A stretch of DNA of 64,000 nt. Origin: Limnochorda sp. L945t. Its GTDB lineage: Bacteria; Bacillota; Limnochordia; Limnochordales; Geochordaceae. Position numbers and translations under genes: made by a program. Of this stretch, positions 15,584 to 25,207 are shown piece by piece. The stretch lies in NCBI RefSeq assembly GCF_035593305.1, contig NZ_CP141615.1, positions 1,488,001 to 1,552,000 of the forward strand, given 5' to 3'. How positions within the stretch are numbered: position 1 is the stretch's first letter; every line of letters starts with the position of its first letter. The notes under the pieces are model-generated. The model was not told the origin of the DNA. It did no database searches and worked only from the letters and a program-made list of their open reading frames with translations.

Positions 15584-17686
15584 CTACACGGCCCTGCGCT
15601 GCACCGCCTCCATCGAAGGGCCTCGAGCAGCCAGGAGGGTAACCAGGCCCACAGCCAGCCCGGCTGCGTTCACCCCGAGGTTTGGGTGCATCAGGAGCAG
15701 CCCCGCAAGCCCCGCAGCCATCCGCGCGGCTGCTGACATGGGCCGGGTGGAGTAGCCGACGTTACCCACGGCCATGAACCAGATGGCCACCGCGGTGGCA
15801 ACCAGCCTCGTGGCGATCATATACACGGCGCTCGCTGCCGGAGCCGTCTCCAGCACGGGGACGATGAGCAGGGCCGTACCGGAGTACGAGAGGATGAACA
15901 GAAAGCCGATGACGTACTTGGGAAGCGCCACCAGGGCTGCCCGCACCCCGGTGCGGATGGGGTCGGTCTCCATGACGGAGGCGGCTGCATACGCCGACAG
16001 CGCCACGGGCGGCGTGATGTCCGCCAGCACGGCGTAGTAGAAGAGGAACATGTGCGTGGCCAGCACCGCCGCCTTTTCCGGTATGCCGTTGGACACGGCC
16101 ATGCCGATGATGGCCGGCGCGGTGAGCGCCGAAGCCAGGGTGTACGTCGCAACCGGCGGGACGCCCATCCCCAGCAGGAGCGAGAAGCCCGCCGCAAACA
16201 GCGTGGCCAGCAGCAGGCTGTGCCCGGAAACCTGGGTGAGCAGCAGCGAAAACTTCGAGGGTAGGCCCGTCAACACCATCATGGCCATGATGATATTGGC
16301 CGCCACCACGGCGCCGGCAGTCGGGATGAGCCCCTCGAACCCCTTGCCCAAAGCCCCCGCCGCGGCCCTGAGCGCCGGCCGTGTCTCGGGGGAAAGGTAA
16401 GCGATGGCGATGCTGAGGAAGACGGCAAAGGTGACTGCCAGGTCCACCGAGAAGCCGCGGACAATCATGTAGACGATGAGCACGATGGGCAAGAAGACGT
16501 ACAACCGGCGTGCCACATAGGCCCACCCGTAGACGTTCTCCACGCTGACGGGGCGCAGGCCCGCTTTCTTGACGTATTGCTCGTTGTAGAGGAGAATGGC
16601 CAGGATGTACAACAGCGCCGGGATGATGGACATGATGACCACGGTGAGGTAACGGATGCCGAGCAGCTCCACCATCAAGAAAGCGGCTGATCCCAGCACG
16701 GGCGGCGTGATGAGAGCGACCGTGCCTGCGGTGGCCACAATGCCGCCCGCGGCCTCCCGGTCATATCCTGCCTGGTCGTAAAGAGGCCGGGTGAGGGTAG
16801 CGACGAACTGCGTGTCGGCCGCGCCCGATCCCGAAAACATCCCCATCAGAAGCGACAGCAGCGCCGTCGTGCGGCCCGGGCCCGCGGGGCTGCGCCCCAC
16901 CGCGACTAGCGCCATGTTGGCTAGGATCTTTCCGATGCCCAGGCTGGACAGCACCCCGCCGAGGATGGTGAAGTAGACGAGGTACTTCGCCGAGATGCCC
17001 GTGATCTGGCCGAACAGCGCCGCCTCCGTCTCCACGTAAATCTTGCCGAGCAGGAAGTCCACGCCGAACCCGGCGTGCCCGAGGGCGCCCGGCACGTAGG
17101 CCCCGAAGACGTTGTAGAGCATGAAGACGAGCACCAAAACGGGCATCACCGGGCCGATGAAGCGAAAGACGAGCCCGAGCACCAGCACCGCGAGCGACCA
17201 TCCCATGGCAAGGTCCCACGTGGTGGGGACCACGGCCCGGTAGATGAGCGCCTCATAGTCGAACACCATGTAGAGGTATGGCAGGGCCGCCAGCGCGGCC
17301 GCAACCAGGTCGAGCCACCGCACCCGCCGGTCCTTCAGGACCGCCGCCATGCTCACGACCCAGCTCAGCACGGCAAGGCCGGACTCGGCCGGGCGGTACT
17401 CCATCGCCCCCAGCAGCAGGATCAGAGGGCTCGCCGAGAGCGCTGCCATCAACAGCCCGCCGGCCCTCCGCCCGCCGCTTTGGGCGGGCCTCATGAAGGC
17501 GATGAGATAGCCCGCTGTAACCACGAGCCACACGTGCGTCGCGCGCGAGAGCTGCGTCAGGTCCAGCACGGGGATCCGGAAGTGATTGAGCAGCGGGTTG
17601 AACGGGTGTAGGACCAGGTACAGGTGGTACAGCGCGGCCGCCACCAGAAACGCCGACGTTAGCCTCCGAACCAGCGCGTCGCCCAC
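15584..17686 (-). CDS. TRAP transporter fused permease (4TM/12TM)
   Basis: 700 residues, a DctQ-like four-helix part fused to the DctM-like large subunit, the form that accompanies TAXI-type binding proteins. Landmarks include FNPLLNHFRIPVLDLTQLSR near the N-terminus, the GMFSGSGAADTQFVATLTRP and ATAGTVALITPPVLGSAAFL loops and the C-terminal ADITPPVALSAYAAASVMET. It moves carboxylates or similar solutes using ion gradients. GTG 17686 has GGAGGTG eight bases upstream; it overlaps the DUF1850 gene by 28 bases. Confidence 0.9.
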   Translation of the reverse strand: MGDALVRRLTSAFLVAAALYHLYLVLHPFNPLLNHFRIPVLDLTQLSRATHVWLVVTAGYLIAFMRPAQSGGRRAGGLLMAALSASPLILLLGAMEYRPAESGLAVLSWVVSMAAVLKDRRVRWLDLVAAALAALPYLYMVFDYEALIYRAVVPTTWDLAMGWSLAVLVLGLVFRFIGPVMPVLVLVFMLYNVFGAYVPGALGHAGFGVDFLLGKIYVETEAALFGQITGISAKYLVYFTILGGVLSSLGIGKILANMALVAVGRSPAGPGRTTALLSLLMGMFSGSGAADTQFVATLTRPLYDQAGYDREAAGGIVATAGTVALITPPVLGSAAFLMVELLGIRYLTVVIMSIIPALLYILAILLYNEQYVKKAGLRPVSVENVYGWAYVARRLYVFLPIVLIVYMIVRGFSVDLAVTFAVFLSIAIAYLSPETRPALRAAAGALGKGFEGLIPTAGAVVAANIIMAMMVLTGLPSKFSLLLTQVSGHSLLLATLFAAGFSLLLGMGVPPVATYTLASALTAPAIIGMAVSNGIPEKAAVLATHMFLFYYAVLADITPPVALSAYAAASVMETDPIRTGVRAALVALPKYVIGFLFILSYSGTALLIVPVLETAPAASAVYMIATRLVATAVAIWFMAVGNVGYSTRPMSAAARMAAGLAGLLLMHPNLGVNAAGLAVGLVTLLAARGPSMEAVQRRAV

Positions 17687-18093
17687 TTGGATCGCACCTC
17701 CAGGCATCCGTGACGGACTTGGTACCGGTGGGTGCCAAGCCTCACGTCTACCCCGACTTCGGAGCAGATGCTCAGCTCACGCGCCCGCTCGCCTGCAAGC
17801 CTCCGGCCCAGCTCGTAGAGGCCTGCGGTGTAGTACTCCTCGGCCGCAGCGTCGGTGCGGACAGTGAAGTCGTAAAGCGCACCGCAGACCCGAAACTGGA
17901 TTGTGACGGGTGAGCCGGTGACGGAGTTGACGAAGTCCATCTCACCGGAAGCGCCGCACGGCAGCACCACCCTATGCCGGGCGCTGCCGTCGCTCACCTC
18001 CAGTGCGGTGAGGCCCGCGGCCGCGAAGGTCACAAGAGCCAGCGCGGCCACGAGGTCTCTCCAGGCCGCCAGGAAAGCCCCCCGGCCCCTCAC
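17659..18093 (-). CDS. DUF1850 domain protein of the TAXI-TRAP operon
   Basis: 144 residues: an N-terminal membrane segment (LVAALALVTFAAAGLTALEV) then a beta-rich domain with FVNSVTGSPVTIQFRV and the YYTAGLYELGRRLAG stretch, matching DUF1850. Such proteins are recurrently encoded between TAXI binding proteins and fused TRAP permeases and are thought to be accessory subunits. It begins immediately after the binding-protein stop codon and overlaps the permease start, consistent with one transcript. Confidence 0.75.
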   Translation of the reverse strand: MRGRGAFLAAWRDLVAALALVTFAAAGLTALEVSDGSARHRVVLPCGASGEMDFVNSVTGSPVTIQFRVCGALYDFTVRTDAAAEEYYTAGLYELGRRLAGERARELSICSEVGVDVRLGTHRYQVRHGCLEVRSKWATRWFGG

Positions 18094-19131
18094 TTACTTC
18101 TTGACGGCGCCGATTTCCCGGAAATACCGAAGCGCCCCCTCGCTGTACGGGATGGTTCCGCCCAGGTACATGGCGGCGTTGGCCACCGTGGTGTCCCGGG
18201 CCGGCGGCACCGCCCTCACCAGTTCGTCGAGGTGCTCGAACACCGCCTTGGTGATCGCGTAGGTGACCTCCTCCGGGGTGTCCTTGTGGCAAACGAACAT
18301 GTTCCAGAAGGCAAGGGTCGGCGTTGCCTCCCGGGTGCCGTACACCGAGGCGTCAACCCTAGCCGGGGCTGCAAGCCCCGGAAAGCGCACGGCGAACTGC
18401 CTGGCCAGGTCGTCGGGCACCGGGACCAGGCGCAGATGCCGGCTGCGGCGGCTCAGCGTCGTGCCGAGTTCAACCACCGAAGCGGTCGGAAGCCCGCCCG
18501 ACCAGAAGTAGGCGCTGATGCTCCCGTCCGCCAGCGCCTGGGCGCTCTCGCTGGCTCCGAGGCGTTCCCACTTCGCGAAGTCCCGGGCCGGATCGACCCC
18601 GGCCACCTCCAGCACCAGCAGCGCCTCTACCTCGGTGCCGCTTCCCGGCGCGCCCGTGGAGACCCGCTTGCCCTTGAGGTCGCTCAGGCTCTTGATTCCA
18701 GTGTCGTCGGCGGTCACGATGTGCAGGTGGTTCGGGTACATGGCCCACAGGATCGAAATGGGCGCGGGCTTGGACGCGAAGCGTTCATGGCGGCTCGTGT
18801 ACGCCAGGTAGGCGGAGTCCGGCAGCACGGTGGCGCAGTAGACGGTGCCCCGCGCCAGGTCGGTGCGGTCCCGGATCAGCAGCAGGTCGTCGATGGATGC
18901 CGCCGTCTGGATGGCTGTACCCGACAGGTTGGCGTACCGGGAGATCAGCTCCGCGACGGCGGTACCGTAGTAGTAATAAACCCCGCCGATCCCACCGGTG
19001 GCCACCACCACGTTGTACCGGCCCGCCGCAGCCAGAGCCGCGAGACTTCCCGTAAGCGATGTCACAAGAACCAGGCTCAGGACAACGACCAGGAACGCCC
19101 GGACTTGCCTGCGATCCCAGCTGCCGCTCAT
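18094..19131 (-). CDS. TAXI-family TRAP solute-binding protein
   Basis: 345 residues with a signal peptide (AFLVVVLSLVLVTSLTGSLA, cleavage near residue 36). The mature start YNVVVATGGIGGVYYYYGTA is the TAXI signature, followed by SIDDLLLIRDRTDLARGTVYC and the DLKGKRVSTGAPGSGTEVEAL ligand region. It captures a solute outside the inner membrane and hands it to the fused permease downstream. AGAGGAGGG precedes ATG. It is divergent from the CoA-transferase gene, and the gap between them contains two ATAACG repeats. Confidence 0.9.
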   Translation of the reverse strand: MSGSWDRRQVRAFLVVVLSLVLVTSLTGSLAALAAAGRYNVVVATGGIGGVYYYYGTAVAELISRYANLSGTAIQTAASIDDLLLIRDRTDLARGTVYCATVLPDSAYLAYTSRHERFASKPAPISILWAMYPNHLHIVTADDTGIKSLSDLKGKRVSTGAPGSGTEVEALLVLEVAGVDPARDFAKWERLGASESAQALADGSISAYFWSGGLPTASVVELGTTLSRRSRHLRLVPVPDDLARQFAVRFPGLAAPARVDASVYGTREATPTLAFWNMFVCHKDTPEEVTYAITKAVFEHLDELVRAVPPARDTTVANAAMYLGGTIPYSEGALRYFREIGAVKK

Positions 19132-19313
19132 AGTGGCCCTCCTCTGACCCGCAGGATGAGTGGAACGTTATTGAGTACCGTTATGCTGTGCAGGCCCGAT
19201 CTCCTTTGCCAGCCGGTAGAGACCGCTATCAAGAGTCTTCCCGCCAGGCAGGACCCGCGGCGGCTTCGTGGAAGCCACTCGCTGCACGCTGTCGGAAGCG
19301 AGGTGACCCCGCC

Positions 19314-20528
19314 GTGCCCGGGCCGTTGGAAGGGATCAAGGTGCTGGACCTGAGCCGCGTCCTTGCCGGGCCGTACTGCACCCAGATCCTGGCCGACCTG
19401 GGCGCGACCGTTTGGAAGATCGAGCCTCCCTGGGGCGACGAGACCCGTGGCTGGGGCCCGCCGTTCGTCCAGGGAGAGAGCGCTTACTACCTTTCCGTCA
19501 ACCGCGGTAAGAAGAGCGTCGCCGTCAACCTCAAGGAACCCCGCGGCGCCGCCATCGTCCGCGAGCTCGCGCGCCGGGCCGACGTCCTCGTGGAGAACTA
19601 CAAGGCGGGCGACCTCGCCCGCTTCGGGCTCGGCTACGCCGCCGTTTCGGCCGAGAACCCCCGCATCGTCTACGTCTCCATCACGGGCTTCGGCCAGACC
19701 GGCCCTCGCGGCGCCGAACCCGGGTACGACATAGCGCTCCAGGGCATGACGGGCATCATGAGCATCACCGGCGACCCCGCCGGCCCCCCGACCAAGGTGG
19801 GAGTCGCCTGGATCGACGTGATGACGGGCATGATGGCGGCCGTGGGCATCCTGGCGGCCCTCCACGAGCGGGCCGGGAGCGGCCGGGGCCAGCACCTGGA
19901 CCTGGCGCTGTTCGACGTGGGCCTGGCGGCCATGGCCAACCTGGCGCAGAGCTACCTGGTGACCGGTTCGCCGCCCCGCCGGATCGGCAACGCGCACCCG
20001 CAGATCGTTCCCTACCAGGTCTTCGAGGCAAGCGACGGCTGGATCATCCTGGCCGTCGGCAATGACCAGCAGTACCGCCGCACCTGCGAGGCCATCGGGC
20101 ACCCGGAGCTGTGGGGAGACCCGCGCTTTCAGACCAACGCCGGGCGCGTGCAGCACCGGGGTGAACTGGTGCCGCGCCTTGCCGAGATCTTTCGCACTCG
20201 CCCCCGGGCCGACTGGGTGGAACGGCTCGGAGCCGCCGGCGTGCCCGTCGCCCCCGTCAACGACCTGGCCGAGGCGTTTACCGATTCCCAGGCCGAGGCG
20301 CGGGGATCGGTGTGGAAGCTGGCGCACCCCGTCATCGGCACCCTTGCCGTCGTGGCAAGCCCCCTGCAGCACCTCTCCCGCACGCCGGCCGCGCCGGGTG
20401 GGCACCCGCCGCTCTTGGGTGAACATACCCGGGAGGTGCTCCAGGAGGTTCTGGGGCTCACCCCGGCCGATGTGCACCAGCTCGCCGTGTCCGGGGTGGT
20501 GGCGGTCAGCTCCGCTCCCAGCTCCTGA
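19314..20528 (+). CDS. CaiB/BaiF-family (type III) CoA-transferase
   Basis: 404 residues: GIKVLDLSRVLAGPYCTQIL, ADLGATVWKIEPPWGDETRG, VNRGKKSVAVNL, LARRADVLVENYKAGDLARF, then GYDIALQGMTGIMSITGDP containing the catalytic Asp expected after GY. The enzyme transfers CoA between carboxylic acids. Adjacent to a TAXI-TRAP carboxylate importer, it may activate the imported acid; that is inference. GTG 19314 has AGGTGA ahead of it and gives the normal family length, so the longer upstream frame is not used. Confidence 0.88.
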   Translation: MPGPLEGIKVLDLSRVLAGPYCTQILADLGATVWKIEPPWGDETRGWGPPFVQGESAYYLSVNRGKKSVAVNLKEPRGAAIVRELARRADVLVENYKAGDLARFGLGYAAVSAENPRIVYVSITGFGQTGPRGAEPGYDIALQGMTGIMSITGDPAGPPTKVGVAWIDVMTGMMAAVGILAALHERAGSGRGQHLDLALFDVGLAAMANLAQSYLVTGSPPRRIGNAHPQIVPYQVFEASDGWIILAVGNDQQYRRTCEAIGHPELWGDPRFQTNAGRVQHRGELVPRLAEIFRTRPRADWVERLGAAGVPVAPVNDLAEAFTDSQAEARGSVWKLAHPVIGTLAVVASPLQHLSRTPAAPGGHPPLLGEHTREVLQEVLGLTPADVHQLAVSGVVAVSSAPSS

Positions 20529-20645
20529 TGCCCGGCCGGCCGTTTACGGCTTCACGGTGGCTGTCCCGGCCTCTCGCATCGGGAGCCGTGCTACAATCTC
20601 TCCGGGCAGGGGCGCCTGCCCGGGTACGGACGCCGGAGGTCAGCC

Positions 20646-21989
20646 ATGCCATCCTCGAGCACCGTGGTTAGCGCCCCCATGCCTCCGTCCGAGGCGGCGC
20701 GCCGGTGGTTGCTGCTGGCGGTCGCCACGCTGCAGCAGGCGGGGCTCACGTTCGTGCGTTTCGGCCTGCCGACCGTCGCCCCGTTCATCCGGGCAGACCT
20801 GGGCCTTTCGCTTACCCAGACGGGCGTCGTGCTGGGGGCGTTCGACCTCGGCGCGCTCGTGGCGTTTTATGCCACGGGGGTCGCCACGGACCGGTTCGGG
20901 GAGCGCCGGGTCATGGCGCTCGGAGCTTGGTTCACGGGGCTCCTGGCGGCGGCTTCGGCGGCGGCGCCCGGCATGCGGGAACTGGCGATCGTCCTGGCCC
21001 TGGCCGGGGCCGGGTTCCCGTCGAGCCAGGTGGCCGGCAGCCATGCCGTGATGGGGTGGTTTCACGCTCGGGAACGGGGCGTCGCCATGGGCGTGCGCCA
21101 GGCGGGGCTCCCGCTGGGAGGGCTTGCGGGCGCCCTGGTGCTGCCCTGGGTTGCCGCCTCCGCCGGCTGGCGCCTGGCCATGGTGGTGGCGGGGGCAGGC
21201 TGCATCCTCGCCGGCCTGGCCACCTTCCTGGCTCTTCCGGACGGCGAACCGGCCGCCCACTCCGGCGCCGTTGCCCGCCCTGGGCTTCCCCTCCACCGTG
21301 AGCCTTCCCCCGTGCGCGCCTTGCCCGCAGGCGGTTTCCTCCAGGCGCCCCGCCAATTCTTACGCGACCGGGCGCTGGTTGCCACCACGCTGATGGCCTG
21401 CCTGCTGGCGGCAAGCCAGTTTAGCCTGACGGGCTACCTGCCCCTCTACATGGTGGACGTCTTCCGTTGGGACCGGCAGGCCGCCTCCCGGCTCCTCCTC
21501 GTCGTCCACGCCGGTGGCATCGCCGGGCGGCTGCTGTGGGGCTGGGTGTCGGACCGTCGCTTCCACGGCGACCGGGTCGCCCCGCTGGTCACCGTCTCCT
21601 TGAGCGGAGCGCTGGGTGCCGCGCTCATCGCCGCGCTCGCCCTCGCGCCGCTCCCGCCGGCCGCCGTGGCGGGATCCGCCCTGCTGGCAGGGCTCACCCT
21701 CCTGGGCTGGAATGGCCTGTACATCACGCTGATCTCCGAGCTTTCGGGCCCGGCCTCGGCCGTGATGCTGGGCATCAGCATGACCGTCCTCTACGTCTGG
21801 ACCATGCTCTCGCCGCCGGGCTTCGGTTGGCTCGTGGAACGGCTTGGCTCCTACCCCGCGGCCTGGACAGCGCTGGTTGCCATCCAGCTCATGGCCGCCG
21901 TGGCCGCGACGGCCGCAGGCTCCTTCGCCCCCGCCCGGCGTGCCGGCGCCCCCCATCGCCTCCGCCCGAGGGTGGGAGGTGGCCGCTAG
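20646..21989 (+). CDS. MFS transporter
   Basis: 447 residues with twelve predicted helices. The cytoplasmic loop 2-3 motif GVATDRFGERRVMALGAW and the helix 4-5 pattern GGLAGALVLPWVAASAGWR place it in the nitrate/anion-carboxylate (CynX/OFA-like) branch. Substrate unknown, possibly an organic anion given the CoA-transferase upstream. GGAGGT lies seven bases before ATG; a TACAAT at 20592-20597 could be its -10 box, but no good -35 is seen. Confidence 0.85.
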   Translation: MPSSSTVVSAPMPPSEAARRWLLLAVATLQQAGLTFVRFGLPTVAPFIRADLGLSLTQTGVVLGAFDLGALVAFYATGVATDRFGERRVMALGAWFTGLLAAASAAAPGMRELAIVLALAGAGFPSSQVAGSHAVMGWFHARERGVAMGVRQAGLPLGGLAGALVLPWVAASAGWRLAMVVAGAGCILAGLATFLALPDGEPAAHSGAVARPGLPLHREPSPVRALPAGGFLQAPRQFLRDRALVATTLMACLLAASQFSLTGYLPLYMVDVFRWDRQAASRLLLVVHAGGIAGRLLWGWVSDRRFHGDRVAPLVTVSLSGALGAALIAALALAPLPPAAVAGSALLAGLTLLGWNGLYITLISELSGPASAVMLGISMTVLYVWTMLSPPGFGWLVERLGSYPAAWTALVAIQLMAAVAATAAGSFAPARRAGAPHRLRPRVGGGR

Positions 21990-22104
21990 GTCCTGCTTCG
22001 AGCGTCATCAAACTTACCCCGGGCTGTCGACCGCTCCGCCCCGGCACGGCAAGGGACGAAAGCCCTCCGAAGATCCTGCCCTGCCCCCGCCGCATCCGCG
22101 GGGC

Positions 22105-22587
22105 CTGGGCTTCCTGGCGCAGACGCTACCCGACCGGGCCCGATCCATCGAAGTCCACGTCTGCGGCTACAACAAGGAAAGAAGCCCCCGCACCGTCCGG
22201 CTCGACGTGAGCGGCTTCGAGCCCGAAGACCACGGGCTTCGCCGGATCCTGAGCGAAACGAGCACCCCGGACCGCCTCCACTCGAGGGTAGACGTTGCCC
22301 GGGGCTTCGAAGTGCCGGCTTTGGCCGCCGTCTCGGTGCAGCTGCCGGAAACCCGCGCCGCCGCCGCGCCCGCCACCGGCCCCGCCGCCGCCCCGGCCGC
22401 CGGCCAGGGCCAGGCCCAGGAACTGCCGCCCGGACTCGTGCGGTTCGGCCCCGCCCCGGCCCGCTACGTGCGGCTCCAGCTGCTCGAACGCCCGAAGCAG
22501 CGGGGTACGGCCTACGGCCACTCGGTGTGGACGGCCGGGTCGTTCTCCCTGTGGAAAACCGAAGTGTTGGCCCCATGGAAAGGGTAA
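22105..22587 (+). pseudogene. C-terminal fragment of a secreted/glycoside-hydrolase-like protein
   Basis: About 160 codons in one frame: SIEVHVCGYNKERSPRTVRL, GLRRILSETSTPDRLHSRV, an Ala/Pro linker, then ARYVRLQLLERP...SVWTAGSFSLWKTEVLAPW. The first part resembles the beta-sandwich that ends family-39 type glycosidases, the last the F5/8 type C (discoidin) sugar-binding fold. No catalytic domain, start codon with a ribosome site, or signal peptide is present, so this is a 3' remnant. Family assignment is tentative. Confidence 0.4.
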
Positions 22588-22722
22588 CCGGGTCAGGGTG
22601 ACCGGGTCAGGCGAGCGGGCCCGATCCTTTTTTAGTGGGCGAGCCTCGACCTGGGCCTGCCGGCTGCAGGAGAGTTTGCCTTATCGTCGTAGGGGAAACC
22701 CCGAGCGAGAGGACGGGCAGCG

Positions 22723-22890
22723 CATGAGCGGCGGGGCAAGACAGGCAGGGATGGAAGAGGCGAAGCGCCTCCTGCCGACCACCCGCCTGAGCATCACCGA
22801 GGTGTGCTTCGAGGTGGGTATTCGAGCCTCGGCACGTTCGTTGCCCGGTTCTCCCGTATGCTCGGCGTACACCCGGTCTGTTCCGGACCC
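22723..22890 (+). pseudogene. AraC-family HTH fragment with a one-base deletion
   Basis: EAKRLLPTTRLSITEVCFEVG runs in one frame and YSSLGTFVARFSRMLGVHP continues in the next. Together they are the second helix-turn-helix of an AraC-family regulator, where GYSSLGTF is the usual continuation of EVCFEVG. A single missing base near 22817 breaks the frame. The N-terminal sensor part is absent. Confidence 0.7.
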
Positions 22891-22931
22891 CCTTGCCGCC
22901 GCTGCTCCGAGGCCGTTCGTCGCGGGCTCCC

Positions 22932-23081
22932 GGACGCCTGCGACGGCGCATCGCACCCTGGTTTGCCGAGGAGCAGCGTTCCGGCAGGATGCGCGCCATC
23001 GACCCGGAGCTTGCTGCCCGGGTGTTTCCGGGGGCCCTCTCGATGGCGTTCGTTTCGCTGTGGGCGGTCGGGGCGGAGCTC
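22932..23081 (+). pseudogene. TetR-family C-terminal fragment
   Basis: GRLRRRIAPWFAEEQRSGRM, then IDPELAARVFPGALSMAFVSLWAVGAEL resembles the ligand-domain end of TetR regulators (the DPELAAxxFxGAL helix is characteristic). It is in frame with and directly precedes the ABC ATPase start, without its DNA-binding half. A TetR repressor often precedes such exporters, so this is probably the remains of the original regulator. Confidence 0.45.
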
Positions 23082-23873
23082 ATGCAGCTAGCGATTGAGG
23101 CAGAGGGGCTGGTACGGCGCTTCGGGCAGGTCACGGCGCTGGACGGCCTGTCACTCGAGGTGGAGCATGGAGTCACCTTCGGGCTCATCGGGCCCAACGG
23201 CGCCGGTAAGACCACATTCATACGCATGGTGGTGGGGCTCGATCGGCCGCAGGCGGGACAGGTGCGGGTGCTGGGCCGCACCATGCCCGATCCCGTCGTG
23301 CTGGCGGAGATCGGCTACATGCCGCAGGCGGACGCGCTCTACCCCGACCTCACGGCCCTGGAAAACCTGGCCTTCTTCGGCGCCATCTTCGGCCTTACAG
23401 GTGCCACCCTGCGAGAGCGTATGGACGAGGTACTCGCCCTGGTGGGCCTGTCCGCTGTCGCCGGACGGCTGGTGGAGCACTTCAGCGGCGGCATGCGGCG
23501 ACGGCTGTCGCTCGCCGCGGCCCTGCTGCACCGCCCGGCCCTGCTCGTGCTGGATGAGCCGACGGTCGGCGTCGACCCGGAGTTGCGGCAGGCGTTTTGG
23601 GAACATTTCGCGACCCTGGCCCGGCAGGGCACGACGGTGCTCGTCTCGACCCACCACATGGACGAGGCGCGGCGTTGCGGGCGCCTCGCGCTGATGCGGG
23701 CCGGCCGGGTGCTGGCGTGCGGGACGCCGGCGCAACTCCTGCGGCGGGCGGGCACGGACGACATGGAGGAGGCGTTCTTGCGCTTTGCGGCCGGCAGTGC
23801 AGCCGGGGAAGAGGTATCCGGGGAAGGGTCGCCCGGGAGAGAGGTGCGGGGGCCAGGGAGGAATGGGCGATGA
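23082..23873 (+). CDS. ABC transporter ATP-binding protein
   Basis: 263 residues with Walker A GPNGAGKT (about 40-47), Q-loop MPQADALYPDLTALEN, signature FSGGMRRRLSLAAALLH, Walker B LLVLDEPTVGVDPELRQ and switch VSTHHMDEARRC. ABC-2 exporter type. ATG 23082 (MQLAIEAEGL) gives the normal length; the frame is open upstream into a TetR-like fragment, so an accidental N-terminal extension is possible. Overlaps the permease start by ATGA, so the two are co-translated. Confidence 0.9.
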   Translation: MQLAIEAEGLVRRFGQVTALDGLSLEVEHGVTFGLIGPNGAGKTTFIRMVVGLDRPQAGQVRVLGRTMPDPVVLAEIGYMPQADALYPDLTALENLAFFGAIFGLTGATLRERMDEVLALVGLSAVAGRLVEHFSGGMRRRLSLAAALLHRPALLVLDEPTVGVDPELRQAFWEHFATLARQGTTVLVSTHHMDEARRCGRLALMRAGRVLACGTPAQLLRRAGTDDMEEAFLRFAAGSAAGEEVSGEGSPGREVRGPGRNGR

Positions 23874-25072
23874 ACGTGAGCTCAACCTCGGGAACGAGTC
23901 ATCCGCCCGGCGGGTGGGGGGCGAGCCTGCGGCGGACTCAGGCTGTCGCCGTGCGGGTGATGCGCCAGTTGTGGCGAGACAGACGAACCCTGGCCCTCAT
24001 GTTTGTCATCCCCGTGTTACTCATGTTGTTGATAACGTACCTGCTCGAAGGCCCGTCGGAAGCGCCCACGGTGGCCGTCGTGGCGCCCACCCAACGGCTC
24101 GCCGGCTGGGCGGTTCAGCACCTCGTCCGTCCGGCCGCCGGAGACAGGTGGACGGTCATCGACGCCGGGGCCGATGATCCCGAGACGGTCGTGCGGGCAG
24201 GACGGGCGTCTGCCGTGCTGGTGGTGCCCGGCGACCTGCTGAGCGCGCCACTGCAGGGGCGGGCCCCTTCGTTCGAGGTGGTGGTCGAAGGGGCGGAGTA
24301 TGGCACCACCGGCCGCATCCTCAGTGACCTGCGGGCCGTGCTCCCCGCCATGGCCGGCCGTGTGGGGGCCATGGCGCTGGGGCCGTTGGGCGCGGCTGCC
24401 GGGACGGGGGGCCCAACCGCAGCCCCAGGCACGGGCCTGCCGTTTCGGGTGCGCTATGTGTACGGCGGTCCCGGGATGAAGCTGACCGATCACCTGGCGC
24501 CCGGGCTTCTTGCATACCTGGCGTTTTTCTTCGTCTTCCTGCTGACGGCCGCCGCTTTCCTGCGAGAACGCCAGCGTGGGACCCTCGTGCGCATGCCGAC
24601 GTCGCCGCTCCGGCCCGGCGAGGTGGTGGCCGGGTACATGGCAGGGTTCAGCCTGCTGGCGCTTGCTCAGGCGGCGGTGGTGGTCGCGGTGGTGGTGTGG
24701 GGGCTTGGCGTGCAGTACCGGGGGAGCCTTGCGTGGGTCGTGGTCGTGGAGCTCCTGGTGACCCTCGGAGCGTCGAGCCTGGGGATCTTCCTCTCCACTT
24801 TCGCCCGAAACGAGCTGCAGGTGATGCAGTTCATCCCGCTCGTCATCATCCCCCAGGCGCTTTTGTGCGGGCTCATCGTGAGCGTGCAACTGCTGCCGGG
24901 TCTGCTGCGGCTGCTGGCGTACATCATGCCACTCACCTACGCGACGACCGCCCTTACCGACGTCATGATCCGGGGTCTGGGAGGCAAGGCCATCTGGGCT
25001 CATCTGGCGGCACTCGCCGCCTTTGCGGCCGTCTTCGTGGTGCTCGCCGCGAGGGCCGTGCGGCGGGTGTGA
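23870..25072 (+). CDS. ABC-2 type transporter permease (YhgE/NodJ-like, long form)
   Basis: 400 residues. One N-terminal helix (TLALMFVIPVLLMLLITYLL) is followed by a ~190-residue extracytoplasmic domain (EAPTVAVVAPTQRLAG ... YGGPGMKLTDHLAP) and five more helices, including FLRERQRGTLVRMPTSPLRPGE and YIMPLTYATTALTDVMIRG. This is the ABC2_membrane_3 architecture of efflux permeases. Together with the ATPase it forms an exporter of unknown substrate. GGGAGGAATG precedes ATG. Confidence 0.88.
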   Translation: MNVSSTSGTSHPPGGWGASLRRTQAVAVRVMRQLWRDRRTLALMFVIPVLLMLLITYLLEGPSEAPTVAVVAPTQRLAGWAVQHLVRPAAGDRWTVIDAGADDPETVVRAGRASAVLVVPGDLLSAPLQGRAPSFEVVVEGAEYGTTGRILSDLRAVLPAMAGRVGAMALGPLGAAAGTGGPTAAPGTGLPFRVRYVYGGPGMKLTDHLAPGLLAYLAFFFVFLLTAAAFLRERQRGTLVRMPTSPLRPGEVVAGYMAGFSLLALAQAAVVVAVVVWGLGVQYRGSLAWVVVVELLVTLGASSLGIFLSTFARNELQVMQFIPLVIIPQALLCGLIVSVQLLPGLLRLLAYIMPLTYATTALTDVMIRGLGGKAIWAHLAALAAFAAVFVVLAARAVRRV

Positions 25073-25207
25073 GCCGGGCCCCGGCTGAAGACGCTCTTGT
25101 TGAAGACGCTCTTATCGTTGACAACGCTCGTATCCTTCGTCACACGCGATCATGCCTCCCTGGATGCAAGGCACTTTCCCCGTTGGCCCTCTTCACCCGC
25201 AGCGGCT

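Noticed and set aside
15419-15736. 105-codon frame downstream of the small membrane protein
   Set aside because: No ribosome site or domain; mostly antisense to the TRAP permease 3' end.
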